64,000 nt of DNA from Umbelopsis ramanniana AG (GCF_025399195.1 NW_026252144.1:1-64000), one strand, 5' to 3'. Shown: positions 32,430 through 45,708, counted from the stretch's first letter. Numbers and translations: made by a program. Notes: a model not told the origin generated them from the letters alone.

Positions 32430-32895
32430 ATCTTGCGAAAAGCAACGTTCGCTTGGGGCTGAGCCCGCACATCATACAGCCCAATGTTTCCTCGCCATTT
32501 AACTGAGGTTTCGACATGCTGCTTCTCTCATCTTCCAATATTGTAGCACATCCAAAAGCGTTCGTTGCTGGCGATATGCTTTCTGTAATATAATCCGTAA
32601 ATTGGTCTTCCCGAACGATGCCTTGTCGAAACAGCATCTGTGCTGAGTCCGTAGGAAGAGGCGTGACAGATGGCCGAAAATTTTGCCAAACAAGGCGCAC
32701 TGTCTTCTGCCAGCATCGATATCTTGCCGTTGGAGGTTCGAGGTTCCCATAATACAAACTTGGAACGAGGATCCAAAGCTATCGTTGTAGCCAGTATTAA
32801 GCCATTCCAGGTTTTGCTAAAGTACTTGTCCAACTTGGCAATGGCTTTAGTCACTCCGATTGTAAAGCCTTCAGTTCGAGGATTATGTTGATTTG
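32430..32895 (-). pseudogene. hAT transposase fragment (last exon only)
   Basis: The minus strand matches exon 3 of the hAT gene at 17069-19127, starting at the same splice acceptor (CAG before 32895). It reads VTKAIAKLDKYFSKTWNG, LDPRSKFVLW, then after frame breaks QNFRPSVTPLPTDS and LDVLQYWKMREAACRNLS, a stop, MARKHW, another stop, and AGSAPSERCFS. The last motif keeps the Glu that the intact-frame copy has lost. It is truncated upstream and abuts copy B. Confidence 0.8.
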
Positions 32896-35487
32896 CTGTT
32901 CGAGTGCCGTACTGTAAAGTAAATTCGGGGCGCTATCATGTTAAGATATCCAATCAACAAAAGTTATCCGCAAGATGGACTGCGCGTTCAGTACAACGTC
33001 TGTTTTGAATGGTCGTTCATTAAGGATTCATGCCCAGTGTTGCGCCTATAGCACAAAGACCTTGTCCTCTTGGCATGGTTTAGAGCTGCCACGATTGTGG
33101 TACGTTCCGGTTGAGGACCCATATCAGTCGGCGCATGAAGTTGGTGCAATACCGCTTTTTATCCGTCAAAATATCAATCATCAGATTCTTTTGTAGAGCC
33201 ATGATTTGGCTCTGCAGGTTCAGATTCGATCTTTACTAACCGTTCAACGAAATGGTCATGAAATTGTCGTTGAGAGCAATATAACGAATAACCAAGGTAT
33301 ATGGCGATGGCAATGGTTGTACGGTCATGCCAGCATATATTCAGCTATGAACACAATTGTTGCCATTGCCGTTGTGGGACTTTGTTGAGTGCAATTACTT
33401 CCGATTTTGACACATTAAGCTTGGCATTTGATGCACTTGAGTATATGTTGAATGTGATAGTCGAAGCGTGCCACTTGTTCAGGTCTCTCAGCAGCAGAGC
33501 CACATCAATTTCGAAATGAAATTTAATATGGAAAAGAATGTGACCGGTACACAGCAGCAGCTTATCTGTCGTGCACGGGTGGAGCAGGATCTTTGGCAGA
33601 AATTTCTCTTTGCTCAACAAGGCCAGTGGAGCCTAAGGCAAACAGCTCTGACCAGAAGGTCTCTCATCGCTAGGTAAAGAATTAACGTCATATCAACGCA
33701 CTGATGAATGTTTTGCATTGAATAAGCGGTAAGTATATCGAGATAGCACGTTCCCAGAGAAGACAGAGCGTAAGCAAAAAGATCCACCGATGGTTTGGTC
33801 AGATAGCAAAGCAAGAATCGTTCAACTTCTTGTGAGTGTCTGCACATTTATACATCACAGTTTAAAAAGTAGCAGTATGGTCGCTGACTTGAAGACTTGC
33901 AATGATGTTGATACTATAGCCGGATTGACCGGATGAGAGGTGTGAACCGTTCACATGCTTTTGTATGTAACAATCTGAACGTGCAAAGACGCAGACTCTC
34001 GAAGCTGAGGCAAAGTTCTGTTTTAAAGCAGGAAGGTGCAGGGGGCACACAGGTTTGTTGTCAGCGCCCGATCTTTCGTCAAGCAATTAATCCGCAGTAA
34101 TACGAAAGCTTTCGTCCTAACATAGTGATACTAGGAGCGATTACTTTGAAAGCGTCTTCTGAAAGACGAAACAGTACCGTAGATCCCCAACTCCGAGGGA
34201 GAATAGGTCCAAAGTATGACTATTATGTTGCAATTTGATGGACTATCTTTCAGTCCGAAAGTACTGGTTGGTGAAATATCTTGCGGAATACTTTCTAGAG
34301 CAAACTGGAAGACGAGGTACGACTTTCTGGTGAAACTGGTCCCAGGTAGCAGAGATTGCATTTGCAGAATATACCAGGAAGCTAGGGTGGAGGAAGGAAA
34401 AGAAGATGGCGTTGCCATTTATTGCTTTTAGCTACAGGGTAAGAAAATAATGGCAGTCATAGCAATCAGTACTGTGAGCTAATGCGGCGTGTTTATGCAA
34501 GTATGAAACTCAGGATATTTGCAGTCGACCCATTGCGAAAATTTGTAGTGTGTTGCTACGGTGGATGAATGTCATTTACTGATGTCGAAGTTCGATGCCG
34601 GATATAAGGTCGAAGTTTATACTGTGCTGAAAGGAATGTTTGCGGCAGTTGAAAGGCAGGTATTGTTGATATCTAAACTTACACAGAGGAAGGAAAACGT
34701 ACGGCTGTGGATGATGTATCGCCAGAGCATAGACATACTTTCAAGCAAATGACAGTTGTTCATCTTCCTGATAACAGGCTTTAGTAACTTTATTTTACTC
34801 AGGTAGCTATTCCAAACCTTTCATAACTGAAATGCGTAAAGAATAATGTTTATAACGTAATACCTTTTGCTGCCACGTTTGAAATGACTAGGAACGAGCT
34901 ATTGGCGACGATAGATATGGTAGGAGCAAGTGGGATTGTGGTTGTTAGAGTACTATGTAAGCGCTTTGAGTAGCTGTTTTTCATGATGCTTGTCTTGATG
35001 AATCGACACTGCCGAAGTCATGAAATGAATTTTTTGGTCATTAAAGAAAAACCTTCTGTCATGCCATACATCCCACCCAAAAAATACCCAATTTGTTTCA
35101 GTATATCCCCAAAATGAGCCATGCAATACCTGACAATATAGTCATCCACATTCAATCAGTATTGTTCATCGTATACCTTTATATCAGGATCATTCCTGTG
35201 TACTGAAAATCTTCACGATCAGTCCTTTCTGGCAATAAATAGCGACTTCAGGAAGGAGAAATACAATTTCAAAATAGCTTCGGGCATATCAGACGTATAT
35301 CTTATCAACATAATTGCCGATTATGCTTACTAACGCAGTCTTTCTTAGTATTGTTGTTTCTCTTACCAAACGTGAAGTAACTGCAGCAAATTTACCATTC
35401 CTTCGACAATGGAAAGGTTAAACGCAAATATCTTGCGGCTTGCACATAAAATTAACACTCCGATATCTACCGCAGCCAATCAAAAAA
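32896..35487. other. Intergenic, about 2.6 kb, no gene seen
   Basis: Many short frames on both strands, with no recognised family and no convincing exon chain. Probably decayed repeat DNA. A further, more diverged repeat relic cannot be excluded. Confidence 0.4.
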
Positions 35488-35561
35488 TGACCCCTAAGTG
35501 ACTCGAACACTTAACCTTTCGCTCTGGAGGCGAACGCGCTACCAATTGCGCCAAGGAGTCA
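35488..35561 (-). tRNA. tRNA-Trp (anticodon CCA)
   Basis: The minus-strand sequence folds as a cloverleaf. Acceptor arms TGACTCC/GGGGTCA pair fully, with one G-T. There is a D-arm GCGCAATTGGTAGCGC and an anticodon stem TTCGC/GCGAA around loop CTCCAGA with anticodon CCA. The T-arm is AAGTG/CACTT with loop TTCGAGT. There is no intron. A T6 run follows directly (35482-35487 read on the minus strand), a normal RNA polymerase III stop. The internal A and B boxes are in place. Confidence 0.95.
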
Positions 35562-36651
35562 GAACTTGAAAAGTTCAGTTTAACTTTTAATAAAATCCAA
35601 TAATATTTGACTTTGATCTTACCAGTTGCCTCTGGCTCATTTATATAATTCTACCATTTGCTCTCAGGCATATCAGGATTTTTATTGCGTTGATATACAT
35701 AAAAGTACTCTCTTCAATAAATAATTCTAATATTAAGCTTGATTGGAAACTCCAGGCTCAATGGATATTGTTTCAGCAGGCTGCTACATTTAACATAACA
35801 GCTTTTCGGCAAAAGTTGTAGATTCAATATCCTACGTGTTTCAAACAATTTTGACAGCAATGCAAAAATAATCTATGAATTTTTGAACGCCAGTTCTCAT
35901 TAAATTGACACAAGCATTTGCAGCTTGAAATTATAAATGGCCATCATATATATGTCGTTTCTTACAAAACCACCATGTAGCCTGCCGGGCCGGTGTAATA
36001 TAACAGTTTATCGTTAGAGTATAAAGTAAAAAAAAATTCAGAAATAATCTCGTGAAGCTACCGTTTTTGTAAAGATGTAGTTTTGCCCACAAAGAATGAC
36101 ACAACAACAAATAAAAATATTTTTAAAAAAATAAGTGTCACTAATAAAGGTAAAATCGGTATAACAATAATAACGGCAACAGAATAACTTCTTGAGTTAG
36201 AAAAAAAATTACTTAGTCTTCACTGAGTTTGATTAATCTCGACTTTTTTAAAGAATATGTCAAGAGATAAACTTACAGATGTAAAATAGCCCCAAGCATT
36301 TTGTACTGAAGAAAAAAAAAATGTGATTACTGAACTTATAGCGAGCTACATCTTTAATGAGCACTAGCAAGCACAAGAAGTATCAAGGCTAGTTTGGAAA
36401 GTGGTACTAATGTACGCTGCAGCATCTGTATATCAACATGAAGAAACAAATCGAGTTTCCTTAAAATTTCTGATCACGGCAGTAGTCAACTTCTTTTAGT
36501 CATCGTATTTATTTATTGATCAAGATAGAAATTGTACATTAAATCTTTTTGACCACAACTGACATGCCGGTTCTAATGATAAAGTAGACGCAACAAAGTA
36601 ATATGTGGTCGAGGACGGTGGGGAGTTTCTTTTTCATCATCGATTCCGTTC
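35562..36651. other. AT-rich intergenic, no gene seen
   Basis: Very A/T-rich with homopolymer runs. It marks the edge between the repeat-rich part and the gene-dense block. Confidence 0.5.
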
Positions 36652-39184
36652 TCATCTTATTCGTAGACTCAAATAACAGGCAACGCCAGCCATGACGGCA
36701 CCAACTCGTAGCACAATGCCGATTGCGTTGGTATCCTGGTCTGACGTTGAAGATTCGATGAAATGAAATAATATACTGCTGAGAAAGGTGACAAGGAATT
36801 GGGGAAGCACAATGTACATATTGTGAATTCCTAAGAGGACGCCAGCAGATGCAATGTCCTGCTGGTGTTGAGTTTGGGTAACGGGATCCAGCGAATCCAA
36901 GTCAAAGTCAGAGTCCATTGAGGGTCGAAGAAGCGGGTTCTCTGAGATTCGCGCAGTAGGTGATTCAAGATCATCAAGCTCCATGCGATCGGAAGGTCGA
37001 GTCGATTGTGCCGTCTCGACGAGTTGATACATACCACCTTCCATACCTAATCCGGCACCTCCTGCAGCTAGACTGACGGTAGAAGCCATAGCTCTTGTAT
37101 TTGCAAGACGGCCGAGCTGAGATTCCTGCATGTCGTCTGCTTCTCTATCTTGTTGAAACTGTGCATGTGCAATGTACTCTCCGAGAAGCGAGAACGGAGC
37201 CCACATCGTGACCGACCAACTAACTCCGCAGATTCCAATGAGGACAGATGCAATGGCAACATTGTTGGCGAAGATGGTAAACAGCATGGCAATGCAAAAG
37301 ATGAAATGGCTGATGGTCCAAGCTCGTGGAAGGGTTAAAAAGGATAGCTTGACCGACGACGAGGAGATGGAATAATGTCGGCCAAACAGATTAAAGTCTA
37401 AAGACTTGGGTGTATTGTCCACTGCAGCATAAGAAGATGAGATCACCAACGGTAAAAAGAGAGATGTAGCAAGTGATATGAGTGAATAGACCAGAAATGC
37501 AAATGAGCCTGCTCGAGTTGCTTGGCCGACCTTGTCTTCCGTTGGATCACCACCGTCGTCTTGTAAGGCTGATTCACTGTAGATTTCCGCTACCCACGTT
37601 GTTGAATAGAACAGAAAGGGGAACCAACCCATCCAGGCAAAGAACTGAACATTGCAAACACGCTGAACTGGCGCAGGCAAAGTCCAGATACTGTGACCAA
37701 TGGCTGCTAGGGTCTGTAATGGTGATGTTCGAGAATTTTTGCTGTTTAGGATATTAATAGAATGGCAAGTCAGTTAGGGCTGCAAGGTTGAAGTCCATAG
37801 TCAAAAACGACAAAGGGACCAAACTTACTCTGGTTTTGTCAAGGGAATCTCTTGTACAGCATAACAAGTCATAGCATCCGTAATAGCGAGTACGATCATG
37901 GCAACTACACACAAAACTTTAAGTTGGGTATTTCCAAAAAATGGTAAAAATCGAACAAGGTCGGCGTAGCCCCTAAATGATTCTGCATTAGCGTATGTTG
38001 TCCTCCAATAAGTCAAGCTGGTTAACCATCCTTTTCCTGTACAGACACCTACATGAAATAGCCTGCCACGCTACCGAAACCAACCATTCTTCCCGCCCAT
38101 GCCGTACCATCTTCTTGCTGTGAAGGAGGCAGGGCATCTACAAGAATTGCTCTACACGATGCTTGAACTGAAATAAAAGGTATTGTAATATGTTAACCTT
38201 GGTGAACTTGGGTACAACATAGACCAACAGCCTATACAACAAATACCCACCACAATTGATAGCAAAATCTAAAATGTAAATGGATGCAATTGCAAGACCG
38301 ATCGTTCCATGCTTATACTATATGTTGCATATATTAGTGACGAGTACCTCGTAATATCACTTTGGAGATTACCGCACTAACCTTGGTTTCATCGTTGCGG
38401 TCGATTACAATACCCACAATATCTCTAGTCCACCCAATGGTGGCCAAATTTAGAATGACAATAACGCTTCCTCCTACTAGAAATGGTCGCCGTCGTCCCC
38501 AGCGGGATGTACATTTATCCGATAAGGCTCCAACAATGGGTTGCATGACAAGGCCTATAAACGCGCGTTATTTTATATCCTCATTCCAGTAGTATCAATA
38601 GTGCGTATAAAAACTACCTGACAACGGTCCTGCTATCCAAACAAGTGACATCATGGATTTGGACAAGCCTAACGACAGTAGATATGGAGTTCCTGTAAAA
38701 GCGTATGTGAATAACGACGTCGAAGGTGGTGTTTTAACTCCACTCCACTGAACAAAGATGCCTACCATAAGCCATTTCAACCGACCCTAGAAAGACATAA
38801 ACTTAGTATTTTTTCAAGAAAAGCTGGTCATATACCGTATTCATTACTTACATGTGAACTGAAGTCTACGATATAGCGTAATATGGGTCAGTGCGCAGAA
38901 TTCACAGATCCAGTAAACTATAGGTATACTTACCCGGCAAGGCAGATAGTCAGCATAACAATCTTGCATGTCTGGTTCCATCCACGGATGGCTGCGACAT
39001 GTGGAGTTAGCGTGGGCGATGGACGATATGGCCCAGTGTGATTCAGCATGGGATTGGCGGGGCTGATATCGTCGGGCTCGACATCGCTCTCGTCGGATTC
39101 TACAGCAAAGTGAGCGGATTTACGAGGTGGAGGGTCTTGGATCTCGGCGCGATTGTCGAGTCCAGGTGATCCGGGAGATGACAT
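36652..39184 (-). CDS. SLC45/SUT-type (GPH) sugar:H+ symporter
   Basis: Nine exons (39184-38934, 38865-38852, 38786-38766, 38692-38618, 38554-38382, 38311-38251, 38167-38053, 37972-37829, 37741-36652) join in frame to 647 residues. Exons 2 and 3 are only 14 and 21 nt. They are required to restore the family signature, GLQFTWSVEMAYGTPYLLSL, across four exons. Next come IAGPLSG, QPIVGALSDKCTSRWGRRRP (the SUT/SLC45 loop with RxGRRRP) and QRVCNVQFFAWMGWFPFLFY. The N-terminus is acidic and cytosolic. A long Ser/Asp-rich loop follows the ninth or tenth helix. Family members move sucrose, maltose or glucose with protons. The exact substrate here is unknown. The start codon is set by the long acidic N-terminus with no upstream ATG in frame nearby. 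Confidence 0.9.
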
Positions 39185-39886
39185 TCAATTGAACAGATGA
39201 AGTCGAAAAGATTGTAGTGTGCGTTGCAGTTCAACCCCAAACCCAAAAGGGATATTCTATTGACGTCAATCACCCACCCAATTTTTTAGATTGCAAGCTT
39301 TAACCTTACCTCTAGTGTCTGAGCCACATGGATGGTCTGAATAGGACCTTCTTGACACGATACCTTTGGCACGATTCACATCACAGAGTGAAGCCGTATT
39401 TCCAAGCGGTGAATCCAAGAGTATCACGGATATGAAAAACACGTTGAAATTCTGTCAATCAAGGGACCAACCTCAACACATGAGATCTTTCTATGCGAAA
39501 GACGGAGCGACGAATATTAAAAGAATTCAAAGCCGTTTTTATTGCAAAATCATGATACGGCAGGTATTAAGCAACAGGTATTTTTTGCATTAATGTAATG
39601 TGAAACTGAGGATAGTGTGTTATGCTTCCACACCAACAACTTCGGATTTGGTGTATTAAGCCTGGATCATGAGCAACTAGCTTATGGTTCCATAGGAAAC
39701 GTCAGATCAGACCTTGAAGTTGGTCAATATACTTGCTCTCATACGTTTCATCTGCTGAAGGTATGTTGAAGAAGTCGGGCATTTTGGAAAGGGACTGCTT
39801 CGGACTTGGAATTTACCGCTTTCAATTTTTTTTTTTATCGAGGCTACTGTCACCTAGCAGAACAGCAGCTTTAACCGATCTCAACA
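39185..39886. promoter_or_regulatory. Divergent upstream region, SLC45-type transporter and PWP1
   Basis: 702 bp between the start codons. A T10 tract (about 39827-39836) and a following CTAGCAG lie just before the PWP1 start. Short frames here have no support. Confidence 0.3.
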
Positions 39887-41768
39887 ATGATCTCTGCCAT
39901 TCAATGGATCCGTAAAGGTGTCGCAGCACAAAACCCGGAAAAGTACAACTTGGACGAGGCTGAATATGAGAGAATCCACAAGCTGGCCGAGCAGCATTTG
40001 GAGGAAGCCAACCAAGACCTAAATGAAGCAAAGGCTATGGACACCGAAGCTATGGACGCTGAGACTACGGAACCTACTACCGAGTAAGTTGTTAGATTTG
40101 TATAGTAAATCAATGAACAATTCATTATACTAACGTCGGATTTTCAGTGCTAAACCCTCCTCGACCAATGAACCTGACCTTGCAGAGTTTAACTTGGAGG
40201 CATACGACGAAGAAATTGCTGCCGATCAGGACAAAAGTAAGTTTTTCGGTAAAAGAATATGTCAGTGTTGGATACCGTGTCTAATTGCGTACCATAATTG
40301 CCGTGGTTTTGCAGATGTCAACATTTTCTCCAACAAGCAAGGTCTTACTTATTACGCCAGCAATGCAGAGGATCCATACATTACCTTGAAGGATGTTGCT
40401 GATGATGAAGACGAACGTGAAGAGTTGGAAATCCTTCCCACCGACAACTTGATTGTGGCGGCAAAGACCGAAGACGATCTGTCACATTTAGAAATTTACT
40501 TGTACGAGGAGTCTGAAGACAATTTGTATGTTCACCACGACCTTTTGCTTCCAGCCTTCCCATTGTGTCTCGACTGGTTGGACTTCAAGTTGGGTAGAAG
40601 GGCCGGCCAAGCAGGTACTGGCAACTATGTTGCCGTTGGTACCTTTGATCCAGATATCGAGATCTGGGATTTGGACTCTTTGGATGTCATGTATCCTGAT
40701 GCTATTCTCGGACATAAAGACAAGAGCAAGAAGCGACTTAAGAAGGTGAACGACAAGTACCACGTAGATGCTGTTATGGGATTGTCGTGGAACAAGAACC
40801 ATAGGTGAGTACAGCCAGGATTGGCTTCATGCCATTGATACTGTTGCTAACGAGTAAATCATATAGAAACATCATTGCTTCGGCTTCTGCTGACACCACT
40901 GTCAAGCTTTGGGACTTGACCACATGCGAATGTGCTAGATCTTTCACTCATCACAAAGACAAGGTTCAGTCCGTGCAATGGCATCCCGTCGAATCAACGG
41001 TATTGTTGACTGGTTCATATGATAAGACTGTCTGCGTATTCGATTCAAGATCCCCTGATAGCGTTAACACCTGGAAAGTGGGTGCTGATGTTGAAAGTCT
41101 TCGATGGGATCCCCATAACCCTACCAATTTCTATGTTGCAACTGAGGACGGTTTGATCCGATACTATGATGTCCGAAGTAACCAAGGTGCAGATGCTCCT
41201 TCCCTGTTCACACTGCACGCTCACGACGATGCTGTCAGTTCCTTCGATGTCAATCCTTTGGTTCCTGGCTGCATTGTTACAGGTAGCATAGACAAGTCGA
41301 TCAAGATTTGGGATACAGCAGACAACAAACCACGAATGGTGACCAGCCGAAATCTTGGTGTTGTAAGTAAATGAGATTGTAGGCGGAGAGTGTGGACAAC
41401 AATTAACCATACTTGTAGGGTAAGATCTTTAGCGCACAATTCTGTACAGACTCCCCCTTCCAACTGGCTGTTGCCGGTTCCAAGGGTAATTTGCAAGTCC
41501 TGGATCTCTCCTCCAATGCCGGTGTTCGTCGTGCCTTCTCCAACCGCACTGGAATTATTGTTCCAGAAGTTCCCGAGGTATGTATTGAAAAAAGAAAAAA
41601 AGTTGAAACCATATGACTTCATGCTCATTCAACTTGTCTTTGTAGAAAAAACCAGTTGAGCTTCCTGACGATGCTGAACCTGAGTCTGAAGAAGAAACTG
41701 AAGCAGTGGTGGCGGATGACAATTCAAACCACGATAATGATTCCGATATGGACGATGACTACATCTAA
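39887..41768 (+). CDS. PWP1: Periodic tryptophan protein 1, WD40 ribosome-biogenesis factor
   Basis: Six exons (39887-40083, 40148-40236, 40315-40804, 40867-41362, 41419-41577, 41646-41768) give 517 residues. The N-terminus (MISAIQWIRKGVAAQNPEKY) is the conserved PWP1 opening. It is followed by an acidic stretch, NVNIFSNKQGLTYYASNAED, and DDLSHLEIYLYEE. The WD40 propeller follows, with blades ending VAVGTFDPDIEIWDLD, IIASASADTTVKLWDL, LLTGSYDKTVCVFD, YVATEDGLIRYYDVR, IVTGSIDKSIKIWDT and LAVAGSKGNLQVLD. The tail is very acidic. PWP1 works in early pre-60S assembly in the nucleolus. The protein is complete by comparison with family length (about 500-570). Only 102 bp separate its stop from the start of the amidohydrolase gene on the same strand. 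Confidence 0.96.
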
Positions 41769-41870
41769 ATCCTCATTGGTGAATCTCTTATCTACAAAAG
41801 CTATAAAAACCTTCTCTAAAGTTGTACACTTCCGTTTCTACCGTTTCTTTTATTTTCAATTAAAACAAAC

Positions 41871-43463
41871 ATGCTTTACTATAACGCTGATATCGTTACC
41901 ATGAACGCTGACCGCCATATCATTGCCGATGGTGCTATCCTGGTCAAGGATAACCGAATCGCTGATATTGGCAAGACCAAGGCTCTCAAGGAGAAGTATC
42001 CCGAGGAAGAAAGCTATGACTTTGGTGGCAAGTTGGTTATCCCTGGTCTGATCGATACCCATGTCCATCTTGCTCAATCCTTGCTCAGAGGCTGCGCCGA
42101 TGACAAGGAATTGATCCAATGGCTCTGCGAGCGTGTTTGGGTTCTCCAAGGCTGCTTCGAGGAAGACGATGGTTACGTCGCTGCTAAACTCTGCATCGCA
42201 GAAATGCTCAAGAGTGGTACCACTACTTTCCTCGAGGCTATGTGCGCTGACCGCTACAACTTCAGCCGCGTTGCTAACGCTGTTGAGGAGTCTGGTATCC
42301 GCGCCTGTCTTGTAAGTGAAACGCATCGGTTTTAGATATTGGCCAGATCATTGTTTTCTTATCCGCCACATTGGTTTCTAGGGCAAAATTGTTATGGACA
42401 TTGGCACCTATACTGAATCTGCCTTCTCTATGCACCCTGGTTTGATTGAAACTCGTGAGCAATCTTTGCTCGGAACTCTTGCCATGCACGAAAAGTGGCA
42501 CGGAAAGGCCAACGACAGAATTCGTAAGTGATCCCACACTTTCTTTATTTACTCGTTATCGAGTCCTTATCGTCGTTTATCCACATCAGATGTCTGGTTC
42601 GGTTCCCGCACTCCTGGTGGCGTCAGTGTGAAGCTCTTCAAGGAAATGACTCAAATTTCCCAGGAGAAGGATATTCGTATCACCATGCACTGTGCCGAAG
42701 TGGAGGCTGACAAGAAGTACTTCCGTGAAGGTGAGAGCCAAAAATTCATTTACGATATGTGTAACCCTCACGGTTTTTCTAACCAAGGCTCCCACACCTT
42801 TTAGAGTTTGACATGTCCCCCATGGAGTTCTGTGATCACGTTGGCTTGCTCTCTGACAAGACCGTGCTGGTTCACATGGTCTGGTTGGAAGAAAAGGACA
42901 TCAAGATGCTTGCCTCATCTGGCACCCATGTCTCCCACAACCCCACCTCCAACTGCAAGCTTGCTTCTGGTATCGCCAAGATCCCCATGATGCTTGAGAA
43001 CAATGTCAACGTCTCTATGGGATGTGACGGTTCTCCTTGCAACAACGATTATGATATGATCCGTGAGATGAAGTTGGCTGCTATTCTTCACAAGGCCGTC
43101 ACCTTGGACCCCACCGTCATGCCCGCCGAGAAGGTTTTGGAAATGGCTACCTTGAACGGTGCCAAGGCTCTCGGTCTGGAGAAGGAGATCGGTTCATTGG
43201 AAGTTGGCAAGAAGGCTGATTTCGTTGCTGTTGATCTCAACAAGCTCCACACCACTCCTTCCTACAACCCTGTCTCCACCTTGGTCTATGCTGCCACGGG
43301 TGGTGATGTTGACACTGTTGTTGTCGATGGCAAGGTCGTTGTTCAAAAGGGTGAATTGCTTACCATGAACGAGGAGGAGATCCGTGTTCAGGCTAAGGAG
43401 CATGCTGATGCTCTTTACAAGAGGGCTGGTATTGTCAACAAGCCCATCTGGCCTGTTGTTTAA
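41871..43463 (+). CDS. ATZ/TRZ-type amidohydrolase (MTA/SAH deaminase-like)
   Basis: Four exons (41871-42311, 42382-42523, 42590-42730, 42805-43463) give 460 residues. The metal-site motifs of the amidohydrolase superfamily are complete: PGLIDTHVHLAQ (HxH), ITMHCAEVE (third His), VSHNPTSNCKLASG (fourth His) and MGCDGSPCNN (catalytic Asp). The SHNPxSNxKLxSG text is typical of the SsnA/AtzA/MtaD branch, whose members deaminate or dechlorinate aromatic nitrogen rings such as S-adenosylhomocysteine, methylthioadenosine, 8-oxoguanine or triazines. The real substrate cannot be told from sequence. Codon use is strongly C/G-ending compared with neighbours, suggesting high expression. There is no signal peptide. 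It ends 385 bp before the convergent RAD51C gene. Confidence 0.9.
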
Positions 43464-43847
43464 ATGTATATTCCCGTAGGAGGGATTAGTGGTGGCAGTA
43501 TATCCCACTCTAAAAAACTGTGAGTGTTTCTGGTAACCCCATATGTTTTTTTCTAACCCTTTATTTTTTGTCCCAGAAGCACTCATTTTGCGCGGTTCTG
43601 GTAACCCGCGATATCAAAACCTGTAAGTACTTGTTATGGATTACGATACTTTTAGCGTTTGATAGTGTTTATAGTGCTTGTCTACCCTTCCCCACACTAC
43701 ACCTGTCATATATGTAGGGCAAAATAAACCGTGTCCTTTTAGTGCTGTAATCGCTGCGTGTTGAATATGAGGGATGAAGCCTACCGGCAAGCTAACAAAA
43801 ATGTAGAATTATAGAATGTATTTACAAATCAGATCATTACATCTGCT

Positions 43848-45708
43848 CTAAAAGTAGTCTTGTGAAGCAAAACAAAGGACATCTGCATCGGAATACTCTT
43901 GATCGTCGTCATCAATGGCTTCAAATGGTCGCTTGTGGCCAGCGTAGTTTTGAGTCGCTTCTTGAAGGATGTCATCGATGAATAAAATCGATTGGTTCTC
44001 TTCGTCATTCAGTACACTCATATCCAAAATGCCTGATTTCTCTGCAATGTCCACCTCTGCTACGCCAGAAGAGAGCTGGATCAAGGATGTGCTGGTGGTA
44101 TCCTCCTCGACCGTCTCGTCCAAGTCTCCATCCGCATTTCGTATTCCTTCCGACTAATGTTGTGTTAGATATCAGGTCGATGAGTTTTAAGTAGTATGAT
44201 GCGTATAGTTACCGTAATGCTAAATGGCTGTCGAAGGGTCGCTTTTGCTTTAGGCTTGATACGAATAGCATATCTACGTACAGCGTTATTACATGATAAT
44301 GTCTTCCATGTTTTGCTATAGACCAGCTTACCTTCCGTCGTAATCTTCAGAGAGTTGTATGCGACAGTCTATCCTCTGGCCCCAACGCTCACCTGTTATA
44401 TTTACAAGATGTTAGAGAAGGCAGATTTCCTAATCTTCAACGGTAATTCAATATAGTTTGCATACCTAAAGCAGGTATAATGGTACGGCCATCTTTGAAA
44501 GTGGTCATCTGATTCATGATGACAACCTGGAATGCTATATGCGTCATTACAAGCTCTTACGATTAAGATGACAGTTCGATATATGCACTTACAGCTACAT
44601 TGCTTGAGGAAGCCGTTTTGCGTAACAGCTCTAGTATGGTCTTGATGATTTTTCCTTTGGTGGTGAGATCTCGAATATTGGTTCGCAAATGAAATGTAAT
44701 GGTATCGATGATAATGATTCTAATCTGGAAGGAAGGTGTCTGTTATCTATGACTGTTGCTTTCTTACTTTGCGATATTCGTTCCTATCGCATAAGTTCAC
44801 TTCATCACAGATGAGCCATGCTGAAAGTTACCTTGGGGTATGCTTCTATGATGTCGGGCAAGTCTGTGATGAAGGCCAGTAGCTCAAAGTGAGAGTAGAT
44901 ACGAAAGTAGTGTATCTTGGAAAGCAGATCTTTTGCAGTCGGACATTGTACGTTTTCTGATGCACTTCGTTCTTTCATTCTGTCCACCATGCTCTGTGCA
45001 ATGTCCTGTGCTCTATGTATGTTGAATCCACCTTCTGTATCTAAAAGCCGTTCAAATTGGGGTAAGTTGCTTGAGCCCTTTGTGCTGAGTCCCCCCCCCC
45101 TGCCGTACTGATCTAGACCCACTTACCAACATACAATGCCTCTACTTCCACTAAAGAAAGTTTACTTGAAAGCTGTACATTAATTGCCAGCTGCATTCTA
45201 AAAAGGATTCGCATTTGTGAGTCTACCACCAAATTGGGGTTCTAGTGGAGTCGAGCTTACCCTAATTGTGTTTTGCCACTACCGGGTGACCCACAGAATT
45301 CGATTATCTTCCCAGTAGGAATGCCACTGCTAGATAGCAATACATTGAAAGCCTCGCAAAATGTAGGTATAGACGTTATAGTGGGTCCGCGTCGTAACAG
45401 TTCTAGCCCATTGTATATCCGCGGCATACTATCTATTTGTGCCGTTAAGAGCATGAGCGTATCAGGAAAATCACACCATCCAGGAACAAACCTTTGTATA
45501 CCGCTGAATAGAGCTTGTCAACCTCGTCTGCGTTGAGCACAAGTTCTAGAGAGGAATGAGCCTACGTGATGCCTGAGCTTAAACATCACAAGGTGAACTT
45601 ACCACAGCAAAGAGCGCGAAGATCTCTTTTCTTCAAATCCTCGGCATTGTTAACGTCAGCCTCTTTTAGTTTTATGCATAAGGACTCTTCTAGACCCAGC
45701 GATTCCAT
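43848..45708 (-). CDS. RAD51C: RAD51C homologue (RAD51 paralogue, homologous recombination)
   Basis: Ten exons (45708-45603, 45545-45492, 45432-45261, 45197-45127, 45040-44832, 44724-44593, 44526-44466, 44392-44332, 44273-44213, 44153-43848) join in frame to 410 residues. A small helical N-terminal domain comes first. Then come the Walker A motif GSPGSGKT (101-108), YVDTEGGF (133-140), the Walker B strand IIIID (207-211), MNQMTTFKDGRTIIPALGER and WGQRIDCRIQL. The MNQMTT...PALGE-WG order is characteristic of RAD51C rather than RAD51 or DMC1. The C-terminal ~80 residues are an acidic, probably disordered extension. RAD51C acts in RAD51 loading and Holliday-junction processing. The start lies 151 bp from the BCD1 start on the other strand. 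Intron 4 contains a run of ten C. Confidence 0.92.

Noticed and set aside
32975-34431. Several 60-95 codon ORFs on both strands
   Set aside because: No hAT, nuclease-like or other family text could be chained across them.
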